A stretch of 13,559 nt of DNA from assembly GCA_022798855.1 (NCBI GenBank), contig JAAWNI010000035.1:1-13559 (forward strand). Reading direction: 5' to 3'. Both the position numbers and the translations under genes were made by a program. The notes under the pieces were generated by a model. That model had not been told where the DNA came from, did no database searches, and saw only the letters and a list, made by a program, of their open reading frames with translations. Positions 1 to 7,343 of the stretch are shown in pieces. Position 1 is the stretch's first letter. Each line of letters begins with the position of its first letter. Source of the DNA: Lawsonibacter sp. (GTDB taxonomy: Bacteria > Bacillota > Clostridia > Oscillospirales > Oscillospiraceae).

Positions 1-82
1 CCACGACTTTCTCCACCGCCCATTTTTCCCCGGCAACGGCGGCGCGTATGGTTTCATATTCCGGCATTTTCTGGTTTTCCAT
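1..82 (-). CDS. HTH_16-like regulator of conjugative transposon type, N-terminal fragment
   Basis: Only the first 27 codons are inside the window; the gene runs off the left edge. The start ATG (82-80) has a good ribosome binding site, AGAGGAG, about 8 nt upstream. The readable protein begins MENQKMPEYETIRAAVAGEK and continues WAVEKVV. This pattern (Y-E-x-I-x-A-A-x-x-G-x-x-x-A-x-x-x-V) is that of the short helix-turn-helix proteins (Pfam HTH_16) found near the integrase end of Tn916-like and other Firmicute integrative conjugative elements, where they are thought to act in element regulation. It lies 67 bp downstream of the restriction nuclease gene on the same strand, which suggests that the restriction system and this regulator belong to one element. 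Assignment rests on 27 residues from memory of the family, so confidence is moderate. Confidence 0.6.
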   Translation of the reverse strand, partial: MENQKMPEYETIRAAVAGEKWAVEKVV

Positions 83-149
83 GCTCAACGCTCCTCTGCA
101 TTTTGATAGCCCTATCCCCACGTTTGATGGGTAGAGCCTCAATCCTGTT

Positions 150-1403
150 TTATGCTGTCGGCGCTGGAACAGCCCCCCGCGACAAAACCTTTTCTATGCT
201 GCCGGCGAGCTCTTCCTTTTTCCGCTCAGGCATCCCTATGTAGTTAAACATTAAGAAGCGGGTGTCAATCACGATTCCTTGAATCCTCTCGTAGTATTTC
301 ATGCTCGTTTTCCAATCACCGATTGCTTCGCCGATATTCCCAATCGTGGAAGTCAGTTTAAAAAGATTATCAGCCATGTTGTAGGGCATGACAAACGCGT
401 TGAACAGCTTGTCGTTTGGAACGCCGCGCGTCCTTGCGATATACTCTCCGTAGGTGATCTGTTTATTGATATCCGCGCTGTTTGGAAGATGCTCCGCATT
501 CCCCGTCCACCCATAGCGATAGCATTTCGCGTCCAGAACATAATACTTATCTCGGAAAATCATAATGGAGTCAGGGTACAGAGGGTTTTTCACCTTATCC
601 GCGCCGTGGTCCAGCAGCCATCTTGTCCTCGGAAAATACTGAGCCTTATCCTCAACGCCAAAGGCCTTATCAATCATGCGCTCCCAGACACGGTCAAAGT
701 AGTCCGTGCCAAAGAAATATTGCTTTTCGGAGCTCTTCTCATCCATATATTCAAGCATATTCTTCATCGCGCGGAACAGATCCTGTTCATTATCATTATG
801 GGACGCGGCCAGCTTCTTGGTGAGGATATAGATCGACTCCCTTATGGTTGGATGCGGGCCGGGCGGCTCCGGCTTGAACGGGACATAAAGCCATCCAAGC
901 TTCTCAAAGGCTTCATATACACAAAACCTGTGTATTTGTGTAATCTGCTTGTCCGCGTTGGGCGTAACAGACCTGACGGTCATGTTGGTGAACACCAAGG
1001 AGCCGTTCTTCTGCACCAGCGCCCGCTGCTCACGAACCGTCCTTGGCCATGACGTATTGCCCTTGGTGCTGGTCTTATATTCAGGGTCGCTCTCAATGTA
1101 ATATCTTCCTATGCGCAGAAACGAGGTAATGACCTTGAGGTAGGCGTGGATGGGGAAATCAACGGTCTGCGGCGCTTCAAACTTCTGGGCTTCGATCACC
1201 TTATCCTCTTTCATAAAGACAGAAAGAATGCTGAACAAGTTTTGCACATCAACCCGCAGGTCACCATCTTCCTCCGGCAGCTGGTAGCCTATTGGAAAAT
1301 ATATCATGGCATCATCCGTATCGGCCTTCACGCCGACGAAGCGGTCCCCATCACCGCCGGAAATAACACGGCACCGATCCCGCAGGTTTTTCTCCAAATC
1401 CAT
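150..1403 (-). CDS. LlaJI-family restriction endonuclease subunit (PD-(D/E)XK)
   Basis: A 417-residue protein, last of the four restriction-modification genes. It probably cuts unmodified DNA together with the upstream AAA+ motor. The C-terminal half carries a PD-(D/E)XK nuclease core: P277-D278, then strand residues, then D291-A292-K293 in the sequence YYVLDAKCYRYG, followed by an NKQITYGEY segment (about 313-321) that fits the usual helix after the core. This layout matches the LlaJI R2-type subunit (Pfam RE_LlaJI), known from Lactococcus plasmid LlaJI and related to one BsuMI component. The N-terminal half (about 1-200) has no motif I recognise and may bind DNA or the motor. The start ATG lies about 6 nt after GAAGGTGGTGG, and the gene begins 34 bp after the motor gene stops, so co-transcription is very likely. 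Intact, with no frameshift seen. Confidence 0.85.
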   Translation of the reverse strand: MDLEKNLRDRCRVISGGDGDRFVGVKADTDDAMIYFPIGYQLPEEDGDLRVDVQNLFSILSVFMKEDKVIEAQKFEAPQTVDFPIHAYLKVITSFLRIGRYYIESDPEYKTSTKGNTSWPRTVREQRALVQKNGSLVFTNMTVRSVTPNADKQITQIHRFCVYEAFEKLGWLYVPFKPEPPGPHPTIRESIYILTKKLAASHNDNEQDLFRAMKNMLEYMDEKSSEKQYFFGTDYFDRVWERMIDKAFGVEDKAQYFPRTRWLLDHGADKVKNPLYPDSIMIFRDKYYVLDAKCYRYGWTGNAEHLPNSADINKQITYGEYIARTRGVPNDKLFNAFVMPYNMADNLFKLTSTIGNIGEAIGDWKTSMKYYERIQGIVIDTRFLMFNYIGMPERKKEELAGSIEKVLSRGAVPAPTA

Positions 1404-1437
1404 AAATTTCCACCACCTTCATCCCCGGCCGCCTCTG

Positions 1438-3420
1438 TCACTGCGAGAAAAACGCTTCTCGAACGGTCTGCTTGAAAATATCGAATCGGCTTCTGCCATA
1501 GGAGAACACAAAGTGCCGAATGACATCCTCCAAATTATCAAACCTGATCGTATCAAACAAATCCTGCGGATTAAATTTAAAGGCATCATCCCACAGGTAT
1601 TTGATGACCTTTTCCGGGAACCTGCGGATCCTCTTGAGGGCTTCCCGGATCTCATACAGACGGGCTCTTTGTTCCGGCGTAAGATTTCCGCCCCGCTCCG
1701 CCCTCAACAAGGCGTTATACTCACCGCGCAGGTCGTTGTCCGCCGAGTTTGCCCCCTCGTCATACGCAAGATCGCTCTCGCGCACGAAATATACACCCAG
1801 CCGCTTGTCCTCTGCGGACGCCATTTTCGCCTTTCCGCCCACCACAATTTTATTGATTGTAGTGCAGAACGCCCGCCAAGACACACCGGTGTCCAAGATG
1901 GCCGCCTCAGCCAGGGAGCCGCGGACATTCTCAAAGGTATTCTCAATCAGGCGCATATTCCACCTGCGCTGAAAGGCCGTGTCCAAGGTAAAAACATTCT
2001 GGTCAGAGGTGTTCATGGTGCCAATGATGGATAAATTGGAGGGGATGCGGACCTTGTGGCCGCCATCTCCATATACCTCCGCCGCCATATAGCGGTTTGT
2101 GATGCCATATTCGCTCGTCCCGGACGGATACACAACCTCCCGGTCCTTTTTCGGCCTTGACGTTCTATCGAGCAATTGAAATACCTCGCCGAAAATCGCC
2201 GGGGCGTTGCCTCGGTTGATCTCCTCAATGATCAGGATATATTCCTGTGTTGGATTTCTATAGGCGTCCCGAAGAATCGTTGTGAAGGGCCCAGGGGTGA
2301 ACCTGTATGTGACAAGCCCTTCTCCGTCCACATCGGGCATAATCTGCCCCACAAAATCCGAATACGTGTAATCGGGATGGAACACCAGCCGCTCGACATG
2401 GCTCTCAGCCCCGCAATACTCGTGTTCTATTGTCCAGCTCTTTCCAGATCCGGGAACGCCATACAGGAGGATGTTTGCGCCGCCGCTTACGCGGGACTCC
2501 TCCAAATTGCCAGGGCTGATGCCCTCATTGCCAAGGCTGATGCCCTCCCTGTCCGCTTCCAGGTCCTCCAGCCCTATGACCTTCGTCGCGTACAAGCGCA
2601 GAAGGGTGTCCACCCGTTTCTGGTAGTCCTCAATGTTTTCGCTGTTAAGCGCCGAGGCAGTGACGCTGCCATTGGAATACTGAAGATACGGATTCATATC
2701 CTCGGAGAGCATGGACTTCAAGATGCGGAGGGGGCCCTTGGCTTCCACGTCGCCGTTCACGTCCACAGCGCCGGCTGTCTCCAGCAATTTCCGATAGATG
2801 CTGTTTTGGTTGAAGATTACATCCCGGCCCCCATCTGACAGCTTGAACACAGCGCTTTCAGAAAGCGCCGTCAGCAGATACAGGAGCGTTTTCTCACATT
2901 CGGGATCGGTGTGGACATCAAATCCGGTCCAGGCCAGAAGAACCCTAAGATACGCGTCCTCATTACTTCGGATCACGCTGTGGACAATGTCGATGTTAAC
3001 CGAGTAGGTGAGCTTTTTAGGAAACCGGACACCGCCCGTCCGCTCCGCGCTCGCGGCCTTCGTAGGGTCCACAAAGCTGGCCTTTGCCAGCTTCCATATC
3101 AATTCAAAGGCCACCATGAGGGCTTCCATCTGAGACTTAAAGAGCTGGTTTTGATTAAAGACCTCAATGAGATGGTCTGGAGTTATATGCTCTTCGCCGC
3201 AAATATCCTCCAGGTAATCAATGGCCCACTGCTCAAGCTGGCTGTCCATAACCGTTCCGCTGCCATACTGTGTGGAGTAAACCAGCTCCGCCGGGTGGTC
3301 TGAACACTCCCACAGAAGGATGGCCAACGCCAGGGTGCTTTTCACGCGGGGGAGGGAGGATTTGATTCCCAGCTTCAAATCCATCTCGTCATACGCGAGT
3401 ATGTTATCAGGCCTGTTCAC
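1438..3420 (-). CDS. McrB-like AAA+ NTPase, motor subunit of the restriction complex
   Basis: About 660 residues. It probably hydrolyses GTP or ATP to drive DNA translocation for the LlaJI-type nuclease encoded next. The AAA+ core is C-terminal: Walker A GVPGSGKS (321-328), Walker B ILIIEEINRGN (395-405), the McrB-type sensor MNTSDQN (469-475) in place of the usual MNTADRS, and an RRW arginine pair (485-487). EEINRGN and MNTxD are hallmarks of the McrB/YdiS group. The first 290 residues lack a motif I know and should hold target recognition. I chose the GTG at 3420 because AAGGAAGG sits 8 nt before it; a GTG at 3429 would touch the ribosome site directly. With this start the gene overlaps the cytosine methyltransferase stop by 14 nt, implying translational coupling. 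A 21-bp in-frame tandem duplication lies in the linker before Walker A. Confidence 0.88.
   Translation of the reverse strand: MNRPDNILAYDEMDLKLGIKSSLPRVKSTLALAILLWECSDHPAELVYSTQYGSGTVMDSQLEQWAIDYLEDICGEEHITPDHLIEVFNQNQLFKSQMEALMVAFELIWKLAKASFVDPTKAASAERTGGVRFPKKLTYSVNIDIVHSVIRSNEDAYLRVLLAWTGFDVHTDPECEKTLLYLLTALSESAVFKLSDGGRDVIFNQNSIYRKLLETAGAVDVNGDVEAKGPLRILKSMLSEDMNPYLQYSNGSVTASALNSENIEDYQKRVDTLLRLYATKVIGLEDLEADREGISLGNEGISPGNLEESRVSGGANILLYGVPGSGKSWTIEHEYCGAESHVERLVFHPDYTYSDFVGQIMPDVDGEGLVTYRFTPGPFTTILRDAYRNPTQEYILIIEEINRGNAPAIFGEVFQLLDRTSRPKKDREVVYPSGTSEYGITNRYMAAEVYGDGGHKVRIPSNLSIIGTMNTSDQNVFTLDTAFQRRWNMRLIENTFENVRGSLAEAAILDTGVSWRAFCTTINKIVVGGKAKMASAEDKRLGVYFVRESDLAYDEGANSADNDLRGEYNALLRAERGGNLTPEQRARLYEIREALKRIRRFPEKVIKYLWDDAFKFNPQDLFDTIRFDNLEDVIRHFVFSYGRSRFDIFKQTVREAFFSQ
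2507..2548 (-). repeat. 21-bp in-frame tandem duplication in the McrB-like linker
   Basis: On the plus strand TTGCCAGGGCTGATGCCCTC plus A is followed immediately by TTGCCAAGGCTGATGCCCTC plus C, two copies differing at two positions. On the coding strand this gives the doubled peptide EGISLGN-EGISPGN just before the Walker A region. The unit is seven codons, so slippage would change linker length without breaking the frame. Each unit also contains the small palindrome-like GGGCTGATGCCC. Confidence 0.85.
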
Positions 3421-4489
3421 TGTCAACACCTTCCTTTAAATCGTTCATAACCACCTCGGCAATCGCGCCCGCCAGCAGGGGGGGCACCGCGTTGCCCACT
3501 TGTTTCATCTGAGAGCCTTTGCTCCCGACAAACCGGAAGCTGTCCGGGAAGGATTGTATTCTTGCCGCTTCCCTTACCGTAATGGCCCGGTCAAGGAACG
3601 GGTGCGTAAATTTTCCGGAGGAGGGCGTGTCAAACCTCGTGGTAATGGTAACTGAAATTTCATCCTTCCTCATGCGGGTCCAGGTTCCGCTGTAAATTGA
3701 CCTGGTCAAATGTTCCTCCGGGAGAACCTCCTTCCCTGCGTTGGGAGGTATCATCGCCAGCCTTTCCAATGCCAGGCGCGAATGCCTTGTAGCCACATGG
3801 TTGCGCAATGTCCCGCTTCCGCCTCGGAGCTTCTTTTGATATTCGCTGCGCGGCTTGCCGCGGTATTCCTGCTCCTCCTCCCCTTCCCCCGAGCTGAGGT
3901 ACGCCAGGTCGCTGATCGCGTCCCAAATTGTCACGGTAATATTCCGTGGCTTTGGAAGGCCGGGGGCTGCGCCGCCCTGCTTGCCAATGATTACGGCCCT
4001 CCGCCTGTTTTGCGGAACCCCATAATCAGACGCGTTCAGAATCCCCATTTTTAATTGATAGCCCATGGAGTTGAACAGTTCTTCAATTTCTTTGCGGAAA
4101 TAGCCCTTTTCCGCGGTTAACAGGTTGGGGACATTTTCCATTACAAAATACCGCGGCTTTACCAGTTCCACGACCCTAACATAGTATTTGAACAGAAAAT
4201 TCCGCTCATCATGGATGGTTTTCCGCTGTCCCTTCTGGGAAAACCCCTGGCACGGGGGGCCTCCAATAACCACATCAATCTGTCCCTGGTAAGGGCCGAA
4301 GGTCTTCTCCAGGTCCAGCGATGTAATATCGCCCACGATCATCCGCGTGCCTTTGTGGTTTGCTTTGTACGCCGCGGCAATAGACTCATCGTACTCATTC
4401 GCGAGAACCACATCAAAACCGCAATTTTCAAATCCAAGGGACAGGCCGCCGACCCCCGCGAACAAATCTATTACCTTAGGCTTCTTCAT
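3407..4489 (-). CDS. C5-cytosine DNA methyltransferase of the restriction-modification operon
   Basis: A 360-residue enzyme that transfers a methyl group from S-adenosylmethionine to C5 of a target cytosine and so protects host DNA from the linked nuclease. All main motifs are in canonical order: motif I DLFAGVGGLSLGF (8-20), motif IV GGPPCQGFS with the catalytic cysteine at 80, motif VI ENVPNLL (118-124), motif VIII QNRRRAVIIG (160-169), and motifs IX-X near the end (ITVREAARIQSFP, then QVGNAVPPLLAGAI). The variable target-recognition region is about 185-300. I chose the ATG at 4489, with AGGAGG 7 nt upstream; the GTG at 4495 that overlaps the previous stop is too close to that site. It begins 2 bp after the amino-methyltransferase ends and overlaps the motor gene at its 3' end. 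Complete, and of normal length for the family. Confidence 0.95.
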   Translation of the reverse strand: MKKPKVIDLFAGVGGLSLGFENCGFDVVLANEYDESIAAAYKANHKGTRMIVGDITSLDLEKTFGPYQGQIDVVIGGPPCQGFSQKGQRKTIHDERNFLFKYYVRVVELVKPRYFVMENVPNLLTAEKGYFRKEIEELFNSMGYQLKMGILNASDYGVPQNRRRAVIIGKQGGAAPGLPKPRNITVTIWDAISDLAYLSSGEGEEEQEYRGKPRSEYQKKLRGGSGTLRNHVATRHSRLALERLAMIPPNAGKEVLPEEHLTRSIYSGTWTRMRKDEISVTITTRFDTPSSGKFTHPFLDRAITVREAARIQSFPDSFRFVGSKGSQMKQVGNAVPPLLAGAIAEVVMNDLKEGVDSEQA

Positions 4490-4491
4490 CG

Positions 4492-5211
4492 TCACGCCTC
4501 CTGTATTCGTTTCTGGGCAATTTTGAAATAGGCCTCGTCAAGCTCGATGCCTATGAAATTCCTGTCTGTCCGCTTCGCGGCGACGCCTGTGGTTCCGCTT
4601 CCCATAAAGGGGTCAAGAACACAGTCGCCGGGGTTGGACAAAATCTCCACAAGATGTTGAATCAGGCCCTCCGGCTTTTGCGTCGGATGCTTGCCGTATT
4701 TCCGCTCGCCATTCGGCGTGACCGATGTTTCGATAAAATCATGGAACATGGCTCCGCCATTATTGAAGGTTCCAGTGCGCTTTTTATATGTAAAATACAC
4801 CCAGGCCTCGGTCGAATTCACAAAATGCAGATTCATATTCCGAGGCATAGGGTTTGTCTTGTGCCAGATGCCCGTTGTCTTATAATAAAATCCATGCTTT
4901 TCAGCAAGCTGGATAATCGTCTCCACTTTAATGATGGCCATAAATACAATCATGGCCCCACCCTTTTTCATGACCCTGGCCGCCGCCTGAAAGAAATCAT
5001 CCATTGACTTCGACCATTCGTCAAACTCCATATCATCCCATCCGGCGGAGCCGAAAAAATTATCCCGCATCTTTTTGAGGTTGGTGTCTCTTTTCTTCAT
5101 GAAATTGCCAAGGTTATAGGGCGGATCGGTTACAATCAAATTTACTGATTCGGCATTGAGCTGCCGCATAGCGGCAATGCAGTCCTGGTTGTATAGTGTA
5201 GTATCAGCCAT
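4492..5211 (-). CDS. Beta-class DNA amino-methyltransferase (N6-adenine or N4-cytosine)
   Basis: About 239 residues, first gene of the restriction-modification operon. The catalytic motif IV DPPYNLG is near the N-terminus (29-35), while the S-adenosylmethionine motif I DPFMGSGTTGVAA is near the C-terminus (200-212), preceded by HPTQKP (175-180). This inverted order defines the beta class. DPPY favours N6-adenine as the product, although it does not exclude N4-cytosine. I preferred the ATG at 5211, which opens with the family-typical MADTTLYNQDC and has a modest GAAAGG about 9 nt upstream. The frame stays open to 5301, but that extension (MCSMPFGAGRVGEQ...) has no ribosome site and resembles no methyltransferase N-terminus. 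Being first in the operon fits protection before cutting. I could not find a convincing promoter upstream. Confidence 0.93.
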   Translation of the reverse strand: MADTTLYNQDCIAAMRQLNAESVNLIVTDPPYNLGNFMKKRDTNLKKMRDNFFGSAGWDDMEFDEWSKSMDDFFQAAARVMKKGGAMIVFMAIIKVETIIQLAEKHGFYYKTTGIWHKTNPMPRNMNLHFVNSTEAWVYFTYKKRTGTFNNGGAMFHDFIETSVTPNGERKYGKHPTQKPEGLIQHLVEILSNPGDCVLDPFMGSGTTGVAAKRTDRNFIGIELDEAYFKIAQKRIQEA

Positions 5212-5315
5212 GTTAACAGCCCTTTCCATCTCGGAGATTACTTTGTGGCGCTCTTTCCGCTGTTCACCCACGCGTCCCGCTCCGAATGGCATGGAGCACA
5301 TGCAGGGGGCAAATT

Positions 5316-6479
5316 TTATAAGCTTGTCTCGATAGGGATGGCGATGGTGTAGTGGTTATTGCTCATCTGCCGCAGGAGGGTGGGGAGCACCCGGGCGGTG
5401 TCGGCGCTCTCCGCGAAGGTGAGGCAGGCGGTCCGGCGGCGGCCGTCCAGGCGGTTCAGGACGGTGCTGGCGAAGGAGGTGGTCCTGACGGTGCTGGTGG
5501 GTTCCAGGAACAGCGCCTCGTCCCAGCACACCCAGCCCGCCTGTTCCAGGGCGGCCCGCTGCCCCGAGGGGGCATAGGCCAAGGTGGTCCGGGTGTGGGC
5601 CGCCGCCTCCAGGGCCAGATTGCCCCGAGCCAGCAGGGAAGGGATGTCCCCGCCGCCGTCGGCCAGGATGCCGACGCTGTGCCCCGTGCCCAGGATGCGG
5701 CGGACCAGGCCGCCCTCCGACTCCAGCAGCTGGGGCGTGAGGAAGAACACTCCACAGTACCGATTGTTATCTAAAACGGAAAGAATACTGCCGGCATACT
5801 CCCCGCTTTCGCAGCGGAAGGCCAGATAAGCGGCGGTATTCTCCTCGGGGATCGGGTCGCTGGCGGGCGGGGCGACAGTGGACGGGGGCGGGGCGGGATC
5901 GGTAGTCTCGGCGGGGCTGAGGCTCTGGGTGTACTCCCGCAGGCGCATATTGAGAAGCCCGGAAGCCGCGTCGATAAAGGACGCGTCGTCCAGCACCACG
6001 TCAGCGCTCTTGACCCGGACCAGATAGCCCTGGGAGATATTGGGGAGCTGGTGGTAGCTGTATTCCAGATCGAAGAAGGAACACACCATATCCAGGGAGA
6101 GGTAGGGCCGGCCGTTGCTCATAATTGAGCGGGAGGAGTAGACCGTCCCGGTCATATCGTCCCGGCAGGTGCCATTGCTCAGGTCGAAGACCAGCATCTG
6201 GCGCAGATTGAAGATGGTGACGGTGCCGCTGCTCCGGTTGAAGCTGGTGTACAGCCCCAGGCTGACGTTGATCCCGTTCAGGTTGGGGTCAAAGAGGGTG
6301 TAGGGCACATAGATGGCTCCGCCGGACCAGAAGGGCATGGTGTCGGAGGTCAGGGGAGGGACGCTGTCGTTGATGGCGGTGAAATACAGGTTGGCCGCCG
6401 AGGCGGGCATGGGGGCGGACAGGGTGAGCAATAACGCCAAGGCCGCGAAAAATGTCTGAATCCGCCGTTTTTTGTCCAT
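5316..6479 (-). CDS. Secreted stalk-domain protein with a degenerate NodB (polysaccharide deacetylase) domain
   Basis: A 387-residue exported protein. The start ATG at 6479 follows GGGAGG by 9 nt and opens a clear signal peptide: MDKKRR, a hydrophobic stretch (about 9-21), then an ASA|AN cleavage site near 29. Residues 30-160 look like the copper-amine-oxidase-N/stalk domain common on Clostridia surface proteins (IYVPYTLFD, a VTIFN strand, GRPYLSLDMVCSFFDLEYSY). A Pro/Thr-rich linker follows (about 188-212). Residues 217-387 track the NodB fold: AAYLAFRCESG at the position of the usual LTFDDGP, GHSVGILADGG where GHEIGNHxxxH is expected, AYAPSG for the FRPPxG loop, and CWDEAL. The catalytic aspartates and the metal histidines are absent, so it is probably a binding or structural pseudoenzyme. 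The frame extends upstream to 6686, but that region crosses the promoter. Confidence 0.75.
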   Translation of the reverse strand: MDKKRRIQTFFAALALLLTLSAPMPASAANLYFTAINDSVPPLTSDTMPFWSGGAIYVPYTLFDPNLNGINVSLGLYTSFNRSSGTVTIFNLRQMLVFDLSNGTCRDDMTGTVYSSRSIMSNGRPYLSLDMVCSFFDLEYSYHQLPNISQGYLVRVKSADVVLDDASFIDAASGLLNMRLREYTQSLSPAETTDPAPPPSTVAPPASDPIPEENTAAYLAFRCESGEYAGSILSVLDNNRYCGVFFLTPQLLESEGGLVRRILGTGHSVGILADGGGDIPSLLARGNLALEAAAHTRTTLAYAPSGQRAALEQAGWVCWDEALFLEPTSTVRTTSFASTVLNRLDGRRRTACLTFAESADTARVLPTLLRQMSNNHYTIAIPIETSL

Positions 6480-6532
6480 ATGGCTCAACCTCCCTTCTTG
6501 ACGCCTGCTGGATAACTTCCAAAAACCTCCAA

Positions 6533-6552
6533 GGGCTCCGTCCTTAGAGCCC
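6533..6552 (-). promoter_or_regulatory. Leader hairpin of the NodB-like gene
   Basis: In the leader (minus strand) GGGCTC pairs with GAGCCC around an 8-nt loop that contains AAGGAC. It is followed by TTGGAGG and a TTTTT run, well ahead of the true ribosome site. The T run is short, so it may be a transcript-stabilising hairpin or a weak attenuator. Confidence 0.4.
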
Positions 6553-6561
6553 CTTTTCATA

Positions 6562-6590
6562 TTGTCTTTTTTATTATACCATAGTATAAT
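6562..6590 (+). promoter_or_regulatory. Divergent promoter for the UBA-like/TM gene
   Basis: On the plus strand TTGTCT (6562-6567), a 17-bp spacer and TATAAT (6585-6590) fit a sigma-A promoter and would give a leader of about 115 nt. The -10 is one half of the perfect inverted repeat ATTATAC-CATA-GTATAAT (6573-6590); the other half is the -10 of the opposite promoter. A weaker alternative, TTCTTC with GATAAT at about 6664-6669, lies closer to the gene. Confidence 0.6.
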
Positions 6591-6609
6591 CGGAGGGGCA
6601 AGGGTCCAA
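6573..6609 (-). promoter_or_regulatory. Two overlapping promoters for the NodB-like gene
   Basis: Read on the minus strand, TTGCCC (6601-6596), a 17-bp spacer and a perfect TATAAT (6578-6573) form one sigma-A promoter. TTGGAC (6609-6604), a 17-bp spacer and TACTAT (6586-6581) form a second, offset by 8 bp. Both point to the signal-peptide gene, leaving a leader of about 90 nt. The -10 regions overlap the divergent promoter described separately. Confidence 0.65.
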
Positions 6610-6713
6610 AAATTTAAGAAAATTTTAATGTGTGCTAAACGGTTCTTCAACCCGGCTGTGTTAAGATAATGCCGAAAACAGTTCATGGCCCAAAGGAAAG
6701 GAGCCGCGGAGTT

Positions 6714-7313
6714 ATGGAAATTACGTTGGAATTGGTGGAGCGCCTGCGGGAAAAGGCCGATGTAGGCTATGCCCTGGCCAAGGAAGCGCTGGAGTACAGC
6801 GGCGGCAATTTACTGGACGCACTGATTTATCTGGAGGAGAAAGGAGCCATCCCCCGGGCGGAGGGGGCCTATTACTCCACCAAAAGCGAGGCTCCGCCCC
6901 CTCCCCCCCCGGCGGAGCTGAACCCCGTCCAGCCGCACTTCGGGGAGAAGAAGAAAAAGGCCTCCAAGCCGCCCTGGAGCAAGGGGAAGGGCGGCTGTAA
7001 GGGGTTCTTTACCGCCCTGCGCCGCTGGCTCATCGACAACGAGCTGGAGATTTGGCGGCACGACCAGCCCGTCACCGCCCTGCCGGTGCTCATCCTGCTC
7101 CTGCTGCTGATCTGCGCCTTTTGGGTGGCCATATCGGTGCTGCTGCTGGGGCTGTTTCTGGGCTTCCGCTACCGCTTTTCCGGCCCCGACCTGGAGCGGG
7201 AGGACCTGAACAACATGATAGGCTCTGTGGCCGACACCGCCGCCGACCTGGGCCGCCAGGTCATGGATGAGCTGAAGCACGATTGGCACTCCGACGAGAA
7301 GGACAAGAAGTAA
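6714..7313 (+). CDS. DUF4342-like membrane protein with an N-terminal UBA/TS-N-type domain
   Basis: A 199-residue protein of unknown function. The start ATG at 6714 has AAAGGAG about 10 nt upstream; the frame continues back to 6669 but without a ribosome site. Residues 1-45 (EITLELVERLREKADVGYAL, then AKEALEYSGGNLLDALIYLEEKG) form a three-helix UBA/TS-N-like domain, as in the start of elongation factor Ts and DUF4342 proteins. A low-complexity linker follows, with six prolines (61-66) and a lysine cluster (79-92). An amphipathic stretch containing RRWLIDNELEIWRHDQP leads to a long hydrophobic segment (about 121-151), probably one long or two short membrane helices, and a charged cytoplasmic tail (155-199). 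It may be a membrane anchor that binds a cytoplasmic partner. The plus-strand operon start is separated from the following regulator by a double-hairpin repeat. Confidence 0.75.
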   Translation: MEITLELVERLREKADVGYALAKEALEYSGGNLLDALIYLEEKGAIPRAEGAYYSTKSEAPPPPPPAELNPVQPHFGEKKKKASKPPWSKGKGGCKGFFTALRRWLIDNELEIWRHDQPVTALPVLILLLLLICAFWVAISVLLLGLFLGFRYRFSGPDLEREDLNNMIGSVADTAADLGRQVMDELKHDWHSDEKDKK

Positions 7314-7343
7314 GGACGGCCCAGGGCCTCCGCGTCCTTCGTG

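Noticed and set aside
279..2838. Long plus-strand open frames antisense to the nuclease and motor genes (for example 279-1052, 1306-2034 and 2176-2838)
   Set aside because: They lie inside strongly supported minus-strand genes, lack ribosome sites and have no recognisable domains.
5212..5301. N-terminal extension of the amino-methyltransferase, and TATAAA-like -10 at about 5314-5319 as operon promoter
   Set aside because: No ribosome site supports the extension, and no -35 fits the TATAAA at a normal distance; the promoter of the restriction operon is left unassigned.
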